Shown here: positions 13,250 to 20,645 of the stretch, piece after piece
Position numbering within the stretch: position 1 is the stretch's first letter
How the letters are laid out: each line of letters opens with the position of its first letter
IMG/VR virus record: IMGVR_UViG_3300043446_002485
Coordinates: 1-27,444 of that record
Reading direction: 5' to 3' (one strand)
DNA length: 27,444 nt
From: a virus
Notes under the pieces: model-generated
Database searches by the model: none
What the model was told of the DNA's origin: nothing
The model's input: only the letters and a program-made list of their open reading frames with translations
Translations under genes and position numbers: made by a program

Positions 13250-15193
13250 ATGCATAAAAGTTATACTACTAATACTTTTAATCAAGAGATACTCCAGTGT
13301 GCTGCTCTTGCATTTTTCATAAACATGCCAAATGCATCTAATGGTGATTTTATTGATTACCTTGAAAACTTTTATAATGGTCAAGATCCAGAAAATATTT
13401 TAGATTCAATAAAAGCACAGTATAATATAAAAACTCATCTTGGTGTATTTCATACTTCTTCTGATGCTGGAAGAAGTTGGGTTAGATCTGCAATTGACAT
13501 TGCAAGATTTTTAATTAATAAATTGCATTTAAATACAAACTTTCAAATTCATCATCAGAAATCTAAATTTGGGTATTTCATAAAAGATGAATGTACTAAA
13601 AAAATATACACAGCATTAGATACTAAAAACATATCAAATAAACCAGATGTTTACAACCCAACAGATCTTTGGATTGTTAATAAAAACTATGAGAGAACAA
13701 TAAGAAAAGAACTTGGCACATATATCATTAGTAAGAAAGCAAATATAGTTGGCAATTATGCAACAAATCAGCATACTTATAAGTCAATATTAGATAAGTA
13801 TTATGAAAATGATCAACTCTTTCAAATTTCATTAAAGAAAGCAAAAGGATCTACTATTTCTATTGATGAAGATTACCGAAATAGAACAACTGCAACGGGT
13901 TTAAGTGTTGGATACAAAATTGTTGGAACTTTGATGAAATTTCAGCAAAGAAAAGCAGATATTGATCCATATACAAAGTTTCTTCTTGCATTTGATCAAG
14001 TTCTAACTGAAGGTAATAAACCAAATATATTAAAGTTTATTAATGATCTTGTAGATATAAAGAAGATTAACTATAGAGATGAAACTCTTCAACCAAATCT
14101 AATTTTTGAGTTAAATTATGAAGGAGTAAATATTGAAGATGGTGGCACAGAAAGATGGAAATTAGATACTCCAGGTGACACATTTAATATGCAAAAGTCT
14201 GGTGGAACTGCATGGTCTGGTGGTTTAAACACTAACGGAATACACCAAATATTAACAAACTATTCAGATTACAATCAAATATTTAAAGAAGTTCAAACTC
14301 TTCGTAAAGGTGCTTTTATGGAAATCTATAAAGGATTGACAAATGAAAGTAATATGCCAGGGGAGATTAAAACTATTTTTGAAAAATCTGAAATCATTTA
14401 TATGCAAAAAGATTTGATGAAAATTAAACAGTATTTAAATAATGATGCATACATTAGATTTCTAGTGCGTGCAGTTGAGAATTTATCAAGACCATATAGA
14501 GGTGAATTGGCAAAATATGGGATACATGGAGAGAATGAAGCACTTCAACTCACTAAAAAAGAAAAAACCGTAACTATTACTAAAGGTGGTGCAGAAAAAG
14601 AAGTTACTAAAACTGTAAGTACACTTAAGAAGGGTCAAACAATAACAAAATTGAGAACGAAACGTTTAATTGCTAGATCCACAGAAATAGAATATGATAG
14701 TATTATTAAAGGTAAAGTTGGTGATATTAAACCAAATGATTACATATTCATCACTGATAAGAATGGTAAACTTGAAAGTGGAACTAGAATAGAAAAAATA
14801 GATATTAGAAAAAGAGTTATTACTTTATCTGCACCATTAAAAGGTGGAACTGATTCAAAATCACCCGCAGCAACTGCTTTAATTTTGAATCCATGGCAAA
14901 CTAATGTGGTTTCTTCTCAAGATTTGGCAACAATTAGGGGAGTAAGAAGTCAAAAATATCTTGAAGAGAAGTTTTCTAAACTTCAGGCATTTTATATGTT
15001 TATGAGAGGTGGTAAACAGAGATTAAACGTTGTGTTAAAGAAACAAATAGTTTTGACCATATATGGATTAGTTTCCAAAAAAGGCGGAAAACTGTTTGAT
15101 CCTAACCTAACAAAGACTGTTATGGACAAAGTCTTTTCAAAAAATGCCATTTCAGATTACGTCATACCATCTTTCCTTATTGTTGGTGATTGA
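13250..15193 (+). CDS. Large late protein of unknown function with nuclease-like motif
   Basis: 647 residues, by far the longest unknown here, AT-rich in codon use, standing alone between a terminator and a promoter. Residues 131-143 (KPDVYNPTDLWIV) followed 50 residues later by LFQISLKKAKG (Lys196) recall a PD-(D/E)XK core in which Ser stands two before Lys; the candidate restriction enzyme at 10176 shows the same S-x-K. The middle has Gly/Ser/Thr-rich loops (SGGTAWSGGLN), and residues about 450-545 look beta-rich. The last 50 residues are helical. It could be a packaged or structural protein, or a nuclease. The fold assignment is an inference and weak. Confidence 0.75.
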   Translation: MHKSYTTNTFNQEILQCAALAFFINMPNASNGDFIDYLENFYNGQDPENILDSIKAQYNIKTHLGVFHTSSDAGRSWVRSAIDIARFLINKLHLNTNFQIHHQKSKFGYFIKDECTKKIYTALDTKNISNKPDVYNPTDLWIVNKNYERTIRKELGTYIISKKANIVGNYATNQHTYKSILDKYYENDQLFQISLKKAKGSTISIDEDYRNRTTATGLSVGYKIVGTLMKFQQRKADIDPYTKFLLAFDQVLTEGNKPNILKFINDLVDIKKINYRDETLQPNLIFELNYEGVNIEDGGTERWKLDTPGDTFNMQKSGGTAWSGGLNTNGIHQILTNYSDYNQIFKEVQTLRKGAFMEIYKGLTNESNMPGEIKTIFEKSEIIYMQKDLMKIKQYLNNDAYIRFLVRAVENLSRPYRGELAKYGIHGENEALQLTKKEKTVTITKGGAEKEVTKTVSTLKKGQTITKLRTKRLIARSTEIEYDSIIKGKVGDIKPNDYIFITDKNGKLESGTRIEKIDIRKRVITLSAPLKGGTDSKSPAATALILNPWQTNVVSSQDLATIRGVRSQKYLEEKFSKLQAFYMFMRGGKQRLNVVLKKQIVLTIYGLVSKKGGKLFDPNLTKTVMDKVFSKNAISDYVIPSFLIVGD

Positions 15194-15221
15194 TTCATAA
15201 AATACACTAATCAAAAGTGGG

Positions 15222-15250
15222 TTGACATGCCATGGTGTGCTTGCTATAGT
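15222..15250 (+). promoter_or_regulatory. Consensus sigma70-type promoter
   Basis: TTGACA (15222-15227, perfect -35), a 17-base spacer, and TATAGT (15245-15250, five of six). Transcription would begin near 15257, giving a leader of about 18 bases to ATG 15275. It is the best host-type promoter on the + strand of the window, so the gene is probably early. Confidence 0.85.
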
Positions 15251-15274
15251 ATGTGTGTTCAAAGGTTCACCACC

Positions 15275-15445
15275 ATGGCAACCAAAAAACCCCTTCAGTT
15301 CTACGCAAACGTTTTTGACAAGCAAGGCAATCTAGTTGCAGAAAACGTTTACGTTGGTAAGTACAAAACCAACACATGGGCGATGCACAAGGCATGTGCC
15401 ATGTACCCAAACTACCACAACATCGACGTGTTTGTGAAGAACTGA
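15275..15445 (+). CDS. Small basic early protein
   Basis: 56 residues starting MATKKPLQFYANVFDKQGN. The start is set at 15275 because an in-frame ATG at 15227 lies inside the -35 element, upstream of the transcription start. Two or three strands and a helix, basic overall, with two Cys-free halves joined by WAMHKACAMYP. Early expression and small size fit a host-takeover protein, but no function is recognised. Confidence 0.72.
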   Translation: MATKKPLQFYANVFDKQGNLVAENVYVGKYKTNTWAMHKACAMYPNYHNIDVFVKN

Positions 15446-15455
15446 CACCTCACAA

Positions 15456-15499
15456 ACTGGCACACAGGCACTTCACAGGCACCTGTGTGCCTTTATAAT
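15456..15499 (+). promoter_or_regulatory. Stem-loop plus promoter cassette
   Basis: The tag ACTGGCACACAGG (15456-15468) is identical to the one at 10109. A hairpin AGGCAC-ctgt-GTGCCT (15477-15492) follows, then TATAAT (15494-15499), 21 bases before ATG 15521. Same order of parts as the CP12/10176 junction: tag, stem, -10 box, short leader. Confidence 0.65.
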
Positions 15500-15520
15500 A
15501 GGTACATACGCAATCAACCC

Positions 15521-15973
15521 ATGAGCACCACCTTCGCTGATTATGCTGCCCAGCAAGAGGCACGGCAGAGCATCGCAGATGCTGTTCTGCTGCATACCTA
15601 CACTCTTTGTGAGGCACTCAAGCACAATTATGTTGAGTATGCCATTCGTGGGCATAAACGTTCATTTACTACTGCTGACTGTGATGAAAGTCTTGCTTAT
15701 CATGCAACTAAAATTGATGAACTCAAGAATAATGAATGCCCAATAGACTTCATTATTGAGAGTGGACGTAAGTACCACAAAATCATCTTTATTGATGGTG
15801 GTGGGCAACGCTCTGTTCATGCATTTGTTGATAAGCAAACTGGTGAGGTTTACAAATCTGCCAGTTGGAAAGCACCTGCCAAAGGTGTGCGTTATGATCT
15901 GCGTTTGATTGAGCAACGTGAATGGTTGTTTGAGAATGCTGATTGGGCAGGTGGTTATTTGTACGCAAAGTGA
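15521..15973 (+). CDS. Conserved phage protein of unknown function
   Basis: 150 residues from ATG 15521; frames extending upstream would run through the promoter. The N-terminus is helical. The C-terminal half, KYHKIIFIDGGGQRSVHAFV then GEVYKSASWKAPAKGVRYDL, is a pattern I recall from many phage proteins of unknown role in T4-like and other marine phages. Predicted alpha plus beta. Confidence 0.74.
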   Translation: MSTTFADYAAQQEARQSIADAVLLHTYTLCEALKHNYVEYAIRGHKRSFTTADCDESLAYHATKIDELKNNECPIDFIIESGRKYHKIIFIDGGGQRSVHAFVDKQTGEVYKSASWKAPAKGVRYDLRLIEQREWLFENADWAGGYLYAK

Positions 15974-15975
15974 TT

Positions 15976-16110
15976 ATGACATCAACTGACAAACTCATCT
16001 TCATTTCTTCGTTCATTTGGTTTTTGCACTGGGGTCAATGTCTTACATCACGCATTCTGGATACGGTTATTCTAAACGCCTCTGTGAGGACGTTTCCGTT
16101 TGGTTTTTAG
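15976..16110 (+). CDS. Possible small membrane peptide
   Basis: 44 residues starting two bases after the preceding stop. KLIFISSFIWFLHWG (6-20) is hydrophobic enough for a short membrane helix. It overlaps the protease gene start (16038) by 73 bases, far more than usual here, and the C-terminal part may be a by-product of that gene's sequence. Weakly supported. Confidence 0.35.
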   Translation: MTSTDKLIFISSFIWFLHWGQCLTSRILDTVILNASVRTFPFGF

Positions 16111-16514
16111 ATAGGTTCTTTCCACGTTATAAAATCACAGTAGAAATCCTGCATCGTGGTTTGAAACGTGAAGGTGTGAATGGTTATTGTGATATGGTTG
16201 GTGATCAATATCGCCCTCGTGAGTTTCTGATTGAATTGGATACTTATATGGATGAGGAGTTGTATATACAAACTCTTTTGCATGAACTGGTTCACCTGCG
16301 ACAATGGGTGATGGGTTCGCTGCGCCTTCGTTATGGAAAATTGTGTTATTCTAAAGAACCAGTCGAAAAGTATGAGTATTGGTTTCAACCACACGAAATA
16401 GAGGCACGGGAACAGGAAGAAACACTATATCTAGAGTACCTGTTTGAGAAGAATCGGTGGACGGTTCAGCAAGTGGCACAGTTCTTCCCCAACCGCTTGA
16501 TGCAGGCAGTATAA
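16038..16514 (+). CDS. SprT/zincin-like metalloprotease domain protein
   Basis: 158 residues from ATG 16038. The zinc-binding motif HELVH is at 82-86, in TLLHELVHLRQW, with His119 or Glu120 in FQPHEIEAREQE a likely third ligand. This is the layout of small phage and bacterial zincins. The N-terminal third is beta-rich and contains a basic patch (HRGLKREG). Possible roles are processing of a phage or host protein. The end overlaps the next promoter module by five bases. Confidence 0.75.
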   Translation: MSYITHSGYGYSKRLCEDVSVWFLDRFFPRYKITVEILHRGLKREGVNGYCDMVGDQYRPREFLIELDTYMDEELYIQTLLHELVHLRQWVMGSLRLRYGKLCYSKEPVEKYEYWFQPHEIEAREQEETLYLEYLFEKNRWTVQQVAQFFPNRLMQAV

Positions 16515-16540
16515 TTACAAGGTAATCAAGAGAACACCCG
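16510..16540 (+). promoter_or_regulatory. Promoter/leader module, first copy (TATAATTACAAGGTAATCAAG)
   Basis: Perfect TATAAT at 16510-16515, followed by TACAAGGTAATCAAG and GAACACCC, ending at ATG 16541. The module is almost base-for-base the same as 19005-19035 (two differences) and partly as 11495. No -35 was seen. The conserved part extends into the transcribed leader, so it may act in RNA or as a protein-binding site as well as a promoter. Confidence 0.6.
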
Positions 16541-16702
16541 ATGATCTCCGACACCACCACCGACGCCCAACTGCGCCGCACTATTCAAAAAACGATTGAG
16601 CAGGAAATGCCTCTGCGTTTGCTGAAGCGTATTGTTTATGAGGTGCGCTGCGAAGAAATGGGTATTCTCCCTGATGGTTGGAAACTCTATCCTGAAGACT
16701 GA
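16541..16702 (+). CDS. Small early-type protein
   Basis: 53 residues: MISDTTTDAQLRRTIQKTIE and a second half ending GILPDGWKLYPED. Helical and amphipathic. It is driven directly by the module at 16510 and coupled to the next gene by a one-base overlap. No family recognised. Confidence 0.68.
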   Translation: MISDTTTDAQLRRTIQKTIEQEMPLRLLKRIVYEVRCEEMGILPDGWKLYPED

Positions 16703-16875
16703 TGATCCGATTTCTACTAAATCTCACACCAGTTAGATACGGATCTTATTCTGTTGAGAATAATAAGATCCGAAGGACATTTTCAAATGGTTTCAGTTAC
16801 ATCGCATCTGAATGTAAATCACCACAAGAAGCACAACGCATCACAAACGATCTGAACCAACTCTCAGGCAAATGA
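16702..16875 (+). CDS. Small protein of unknown function
   Basis: 57 residues: RYGSYSVENNKIRRTFSNGF and a C-terminal helix (SPQEAQRITNDLNQL), resembling a tiny beta-hairpin-plus-helix fold. It overlaps both neighbours (one base and four bases). Family not recognised. Confidence 0.65.
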   Translation: MIRFLLNLTPVRYGSYSVENNKIRRTFSNGFSYIASECKSPQEAQRITNDLNQLSGK

Positions 16876-17159
16876 CTGAAAACAAAACCTATCCCTATCT
16901 CAAATACATTCCACATTTTGTTGCAATTCGGTTAATTGTACTTGGTCCAGTTGCAATTGCACATGCAACATCAGAGTTTATTTCCAACTTTCTTGAGAAA
17001 TTCATGTATAAACTTGATGAATTTCTTCCACCACCCTATATTGAAACACGAGTAGAATGGGATCAATTACCCAAACGCAATCAACAAGCAATTGAGGAAC
17101 TTGCAAAAGCACGGGACACTACCAAAGAACGAATTCTTATTCAAACTGTGAAACCATGA
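16872..17159 (+). CDS. Probable membrane-associated protein
   Basis: 95 residues. FVAIRLIVLGPVAIAHATSE (16-35) is a possible membrane helix. It is followed by an amphipathic helix and a soluble charged tail (KRNQQAIEELAKARDTTKER). Start by ATGA overlap. No family recognised. Confidence 0.65.
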   Translation: MTENKTYPYLKYIPHFVAIRLIVLGPVAIAHATSEFISNFLEKFMYKLDEFLPPPYIETRVEWDQLPKRNQQAIEELAKARDTTKERILIQTVKP

Positions 17160-17359
17160 AACTCTCTAACACTTCTGTTTCCAAGATTGCCGATGCACTC
17201 AAACCAGCAGTGCTCAATTACATTTATGAAGATCCAGAGTATGCAGAATACATGCAAACTGCTGTGATTGAAGGTATTCGTTCTGCCATGGGTGACATGG
17301 ATGATGATTTGCTTTTTGAAATTGGTATGCTAGTATTTGATCGTATTGAATTGAGTTAA
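17156..17359 (+). CDS. Small acidic helical protein
   Basis: 67 residues, helical, with an acidic middle (YIYEDPEYAEYMQTAVIEG). ATGA overlap with the previous gene and a one-base overlap with the RlpA-like gene. No family recognised. Confidence 0.66.
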   Translation: MKLSNTSVSKIADALKPAVLNYIYEDPEYAEYMQTAVIEGIRSAMGDMDDDLLFEIGMLVFDRIELS

Positions 17360-17670
17360 TGATTGGACTTATTGCTGGACTTACATGTGGCATCGCAACA
17401 TTCTATGGTGTTGGTGATGGATTTCATGGACAAACCACTGCAAATGGAGAACGCTTTGATGCTTATCGTTGGACTGCTGCTCACCCTTACTTACGTATGG
17501 GAAGCAAAATTAGAGTCACAAATCAAGATAATGGAAAACAAGTAATTGTTCGTGTGAATGATCGTGGTCCATATTCTCATGCTGATTTGGATCTTTCTTA
17601 TGGTGCCTTTGCTCATATTGCTTCTCCACGTAAGGGGAATGCTGTTGTGTGTTGGAGAGTCATCGGGTGA
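17359..17670 (+). CDS. RlpA-like double-psi beta-barrel protein
   Basis: 103 residues that are almost entirely one RlpA-type double-psi beta-barrel: IATFYG, GQTTANGERFDAYRWTAAHP, MGSKIRVTN, and VIVRVNDRGPYSHADLDLSY. These are the standard RlpA landmarks (SWYG, TANGE, TAAH, VRVNDRGP, DLS). Known RlpA proteins are septal lytic transglycosylases acting on denuded peptidoglycan. The short hydrophobic N-terminus (MIGLIAGLTCGIA) could act in export but is not a clear signal peptide. The SPOR domain of cellular RlpA is absent. A role in wall breakdown at entry or lysis is likely; the next genes encode a membrane peptide and a secreted protein, which fits an envelope module. Confidence 0.85.
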   Translation: MIGLIAGLTCGIATFYGVGDGFHGQTTANGERFDAYRWTAAHPYLRMGSKIRVTNQDNGKQVIVRVNDRGPYSHADLDLSYGAFAHIASPRKGNAVVCWRVIG

Positions 17671-17795
17671 ACAAAGATAAGATCTATCTCACTATCACCC
17701 TTGCAGTATTTTTTCTACTTGACATTGCCATTATAGTTGGTATATTATTGCATGGTAAGGCAAATTTCTCCGAATTAATCAAACACCTCAAATGA
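17667..17795 (+). CDS. Small single-pass membrane protein (GTG start)
   Basis: 42 residues from GTG 17667 in a GTGA overlap with the RlpA-like gene. YLTITLAVFFLLDIAIIVGI (7-26) is a clear membrane helix with a basic tail. It overlaps the secreted-protein gene by four bases. Size, topology and position resemble a holin- or spanin-like component, but nothing diagnostic is present. Confidence 0.62.
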   Translation: MNKDKIYLTITLAVFFLLDIAIIVGILLHGKANFSELIKHLK

Positions 17796-18178
17796 AAAAG
17801 TTTCTTCCCATTCTTTTCCTTCTGTTTTCTTCTCCTGCTTTTGCACAAACACAAACTGTAGTGCAAAAGAAAGAGTATCGTCCATTTCGTTATGAAACTC
17901 CATGTGCTCTTGAAACCAAGCAAGAGTTTATGATGGACAATTGTGTTGTGATTGAAACACGCGAAACTGGTGGTGCTCTTCGCACTCGGAACATCTATGC
18001 GAATCGGTTTCAACTAACAGTCAAGGGACGATTTGATAAAGAAAAGGGATATATGACCTGGGACAGTTACAACAAATATGAATATAAATGGGAGTATAAG
18101 GTTGGTGGAGTTGATGGACTTGGAACATGGACTTATGTGATGCCTGGAGTTCTGCTTCAAAATGTTAGTTGGGATTGA
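17792..18178 (+). CDS. Secreted protein with signal peptide
   Basis: 128 residues. MKKFLPILFLLFSSPAFA followed by Gln is a textbook signal peptide with AFA cleavage. The mature part has two Cys (PCAL, DNCV) spaced for a disulfide and a beta-rich body rich in Tyr and Trp (YMTWDSYNKYEYKWEYKV). Probably periplasmic. It follows the RlpA-like and membrane genes in a coupled run, suggesting a host-envelope role. Family not recognised. Confidence 0.75.
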   Translation: MKKFLPILFLLFSSPAFAQTQTVVQKKEYRPFRYETPCALETKQEFMMDNCVVIETRETGGALRTRNIYANRFQLTVKGRFDKEKGYMTWDSYNKYEYKWEYKVGGVDGLGTWTYVMPGVLLQNVSWD

Positions 18179-18183
18179 AGTTT

Positions 18184-18789
18184 ATGGATATAAAATGCCA
18201 AGACATTGGATTTCCATACATAGAGATAGAAAATTTTTATACCTCTGATGAATTAAATTTAATATGGGAAGAAATAGAATTTTTATATTATGATCATAAA
18301 ATTGAAAGATCAGTTGGATCTGCTAAGATAAATGGAAAACCATTAAAAAATAATAGGTGTATATATTTGGATAAATTATATGGTCAAAATAGAAATTTAT
18401 CTAATATATTAACCGTAAATAGAAAATTATATTCCAACAACTTTAAAATATTTAAAAATCATAAATCTTGGTTTTTCCAATCAGTTCAAGGAACTTCTGA
18501 TTACACAGCATTTTCATTTTATGAAAATGGAGATCATTATTTACCTCATAAAGATGCTTATTACATAACTTCTTTGTTTTGGACTTTTAAAAAACCAAAG
18601 AAATTTGTTGGTGGAGATTTTGTGTTTTCTCAATATGATCATAAAATTGAAATTAAAAATAATAAAATGCTAATCTTTCCATCTCAAATTACTCATCACG
18701 TAACTCCAGTGTTAATGAGTGACCAATATCATAATCAAAAAATGGGAAGGGTTTGCATATCCCATTTCTTACAAGTAGTAAAAAACTAG
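18184..18789 (+). CDS. 2OG-Fe(II) oxygenase (first of three)
   Basis: 201 residues from ATG 18184. The iron triad reads His122-x-Asp124 (PHKDAY) and His171/172 (THHVTPV), with Arg189 in GRVCISHFL as the likely 2-oxoglutarate anchor. FSFYENGDHYLPHKD and GGDFVFS are the usual flanking strands. Known family reaction: hydroxylation of protein side chains, nucleobases or small molecules, coupled to decarboxylation of 2-oxoglutarate. Codon use is much more AT-rich (ATA, AGA, TTA) than in flanking genes, suggesting separate acquisition. It lies about 2.5 kb before the collagen-like gene. Confidence 0.82.
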   Translation: MDIKCQDIGFPYIEIENFYTSDELNLIWEEIEFLYYDHKIERSVGSAKINGKPLKNNRCIYLDKLYGQNRNLSNILTVNRKLYSNNFKIFKNHKSWFFQSVQGTSDYTAFSFYENGDHYLPHKDAYYITSLFWTFKKPKKFVGGDFVFSQYDHKIEIKNNKMLIFPSQITHHVTPVLMSDQYHNQKMGRVCISHFLQVVKN

Positions 18790-18798
18790 TATTTACTT

Positions 18799-19002
18799 AT
18801 GACTGAAACAACTGTAAATCTAAATGTGCATGAGATGGGAATTATCTTGTCTGCGCTCCAAAATTTAGAAAATATTGATCAAATTCGCCTTGCCAGAGAA
18901 TATGGTAGTGTTCCAGCACTGTACAACAAACTCTATACTGTGTTTGAGCAGATGGACAGTTCACAAACTGGACTGCGATACGACGTGGTGCCCTCGTTCT
19001 GA
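18799..19002 (+). CDS. Small conserved cyanophage-type protein
   Basis: 67 residues: TVNLNVHEMGIILSALQNLE and REYGSVPALYNKLYTVFEQM, two or three helices. I recall similar short proteins in cyanomyoviruses (REYGSVPALYN pattern). Function unknown. The next promoter module begins three bases after its stop. Confidence 0.72.
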   Translation: MTETTVNLNVHEMGIILSALQNLENIDQIRLAREYGSVPALYNKLYTVFEQMDSSQTGLRYDVVPSF

Positions 19003-19004
19003 CC

Positions 19005-19035
19005 TATAATTACAAGGTAATCAAGGGAACACCCC
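19005..19035 (+). promoter_or_regulatory. Promoter/leader module, second copy
   Basis: TATAAT at 19005-19010, then TACAAGGTAATCAAGG and GAACACCCC up to ATG 19036. It differs from the 16510 copy at only two of 31 positions while the genes on either side are unrelated, so the module itself is conserved or has been copied. Confidence 0.6.
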
Positions 19036-19296
19036 ATGCAGATGCCTCAACTCACCAGCAAGGACGGCAACATGGTTGTTGACTTTTATCCTGTGAAAAC
19101 TCCCTATGGTGATATTTCTGAAACTTGGGTTCTTCGTGCAGTTACCTTTGCTCCTCATGGTCAAGTGTCCAAGAAGTTTCTCAATAAGGTAGAAATGCTG
19201 CTTGATATTCGTGAGCGTATTGCATATGGTTACACGCAAACAGGTGACAACTCCAATCTCCCTCAACTCGGTAATCCTATGGCAGGTGCTTGCTAA
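19036..19296 (+). CDS. Small protein of unknown function
   Basis: 86 residues. A beta-rich first half (NMVVDFYPVKTPYGDISETW) and a helical second half (FLNKVEMLLDIRERIAYG). Driven by the module at 19005. It ends one base into the next gene's ATG. No family recognised. Confidence 0.68.
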   Translation: MQMPQLTSKDGNMVVDFYPVKTPYGDISETWVLRAVTFAPHGQVSKKFLNKVEMLLDIRERIAYGYTQTGDNSNLPQLGNPMAGAC

Positions 19297-19442
19297 TGAA
19301 AACTTATCACTGGTTCTTTCTTGTGATTGCCATTCTCATGTGGAATGGTATGATGATCAAACGTGATCAAGAACTATTCAAAGCACATGATGCATGTGCT
19401 CATTTTACTCATCATCCCGATTGCCCTTACAACAAAAAATGA
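19296..19442 (+). CDS. Small membrane-anchored protein
   Basis: 48 residues starting MKTYHWFFLVIAILMWNGMM, a signal anchor. The tail HDACAHFTHHPDCPYNKK has two Cys and four His, which could bind metal or form a disulfide outside the membrane. Coupled to both neighbours by one- to four-base overlaps. Function unknown. Confidence 0.68.
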   Translation: MKTYHWFFLVIAILMWNGMMIKRDQELFKAHDACAHFTHHPDCPYNKK

Positions 19443-19651
19443 ACAAAGACGACATCAAACAATTTATCAAAGCATTTATTGATTTCAGCAAACATGCAGA
19501 AGTTCAGGAAATGTACCATGATGCCAAACAGGAATATCTGCAATATGAAATGCGTAAACAGGAGTCTAAAATGATTCTTGAAAGTGAACTTGAAAGAAAA
19601 GCAGCAGAACTGGAAGTGACTGTTGATTACTATCTTGCGGAGTTTGTATGA
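19439..19651 (+). CDS. Small charged helical protein
   Basis: 70 residues from ATG 19439 (ATGA overlap). Almost wholly helical, with coiled-coil character: YHDAKQEYLQYEMRKQESKM and SELERKAAELEV. No family recognised. Confidence 0.68.
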   Translation: MNKDDIKQFIKAFIDFSKHAEVQEMYHDAKQEYLQYEMRKQESKMILESELERKAAELEVTVDYYLAEFV

Positions 19652-19767
19652 TTACGTTTCTATTTGCATTTAGTGGTGCTATGATTGGTGGTATTATAAT
19701 CAATTATATTTTGAATGCAAACAATCCAAATTGGGAAGAACCAATTGATCATGAACCAAAAGACTAA
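19648..19767 (+). CDS. Tiny membrane protein
   Basis: 39 residues, MITFLFAFSGAMIGGIIINY then a short acidic tail. A single membrane helix with a GxxxG-like pattern (GAMIGG). ATGA overlap at its start; it overlaps the next gene by 17 bases. Confidence 0.6.
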   Translation: MITFLFAFSGAMIGGIIINYILNANNPNWEEPIDHEPKD

Positions 19768-19921
19768 ACTAATTCTAGCACTGCAACAGATTGATAATCT
19801 TACCTCTCTGATAGATGGTAATGAATATCAATCTTTTCTGTATTCACATTTAATCAGTATGAAATGTGAACTTCAACGTCAATTGACAAATCTTGCACAT
19901 TCCTCTACAATTAAGAAGTAA
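19751..19921 (+). CDS. Small conserved cyanophage-type protein
   Basis: 56 residues from ATG 19751: MNQKTKLILALQQIDNLTSL, then DGNEYQSFLYSHLISMKCEL and a basic end. It resembles a small helical protein I recall in cyanomyoviruses; function unknown. Confidence 0.68.
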   Translation: MNQKTKLILALQQIDNLTSLIDGNEYQSFLYSHLISMKCELQRQLTNLAHSSTIKK

Positions 19922-19934
19922 TTTAAAACAACAA

Positions 19935-20165
19935 ATGAAGTATCTTTACATCGTAAACTACTGGGTCCCTTTCCCTTCTTCCGAATATGGTGGAACGGTG
20001 AGTTTGATTGCAGAATCTGATACAGAGGCATTTGAGATTCTTGCAGAATGTGATGATTTTGATGATCGTTATACTGACCGTATCATGGAACGTGTGGTAA
20101 ATGCACATAAGTTTGCACTTGTTGATGAAGAGAACTCACGTATTGTTGATGTGTTCATTACGTGA
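19935..20165 (+). CDS. Small conserved cyanophage-type protein
   Basis: 76 residues from ATG 19935: MKYLYIVNYWVPFPSSEYGG, a helix with SDTEAFEILAE, and a C-terminal strand. A ferredoxin-like small fold is plausible. I recall similar sequences in cyanomyoviruses without known function. The next gene starts three bases after its stop. Confidence 0.72.
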   Translation: MKYLYIVNYWVPFPSSEYGGTVSLIAESDTEAFEILAECDDFDDRYTDRIMERVVNAHKFALVDEENSRIVDVFIT

Positions 20166-20168
20166 ACC

Positions 20169-20411
20169 ATGAAATACATTCCACACGTTAATGATTATGT
20201 AAAATGGAATGATGGTAAGGGCGTAGAAGGTTGGGTCTATTTTAAATGCAAAGATTACATTACAATAGAACAATTTGTACGCCTTAAAGATTGTGAAAAT
20301 TATGAAGCATGTTGCCTTCATGCGAATGATAGACTGCTTGTTTTGTGCTATGCAAATCAGTGGAATCAATTAGAATATGTTAAATCAAGAGAATCAATTT
20401 ATGAAACCTAA
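20169..20411 (+). CDS. Small conserved cyanophage-type protein
   Basis: 80 residues: HVNDYVKWNDGKGVEGWVYF suggests a small SH3-like barrel (a DYVKW...GWV pattern), with strands to the end and two adjacent Cys (EACCLH). I recall this type from cyanomyoviruses. Function unknown. Confidence 0.7.
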   Translation: MKYIPHVNDYVKWNDGKGVEGWVYFKCKDYITIEQFVRLKDCENYEACCLHANDRLLVLCYANQWNQLEYVKSRESIYET

Positions 20412-20637
20412 AAGTCCATGGAGATGGTGGGCAAAAGCACTTGGTGAAAAAGCATCTAAATGTGATAAAGAGTCTGATAAAGTTGCACTGATCCGAACTG
20501 TGATCTTTGCAACTTATTTGATTACTAACTGTTTTATTATTGCTGGTGTCATACGACACTGGAATGATGAAACACAAATTGAAATTTTTATTGAAAGTTC
20601 TTATAATAGCAATAGTGAAAAGTATACTGAAATGTAA
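20401..20637 (+). CDS. Small membrane protein
   Basis: 78 residues from ATG 20401. A basic N-terminus (MKPKSPWRWWAKALGEKASK) precedes one membrane helix (VIFATYLITNCFIIAGVI), with a polar acidic tail. Topology probably inside-out by the positive-inside rule. Conserved-looking, function unknown. Confidence 0.7.
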   Translation: MKPKSPWRWWAKALGEKASKCDKESDKVALIRTVIFATYLITNCFIIAGVIRHWNDETQIEIFIESSYNSNSEKYTEM

Positions 20638-20645
20638 TTTTAATT

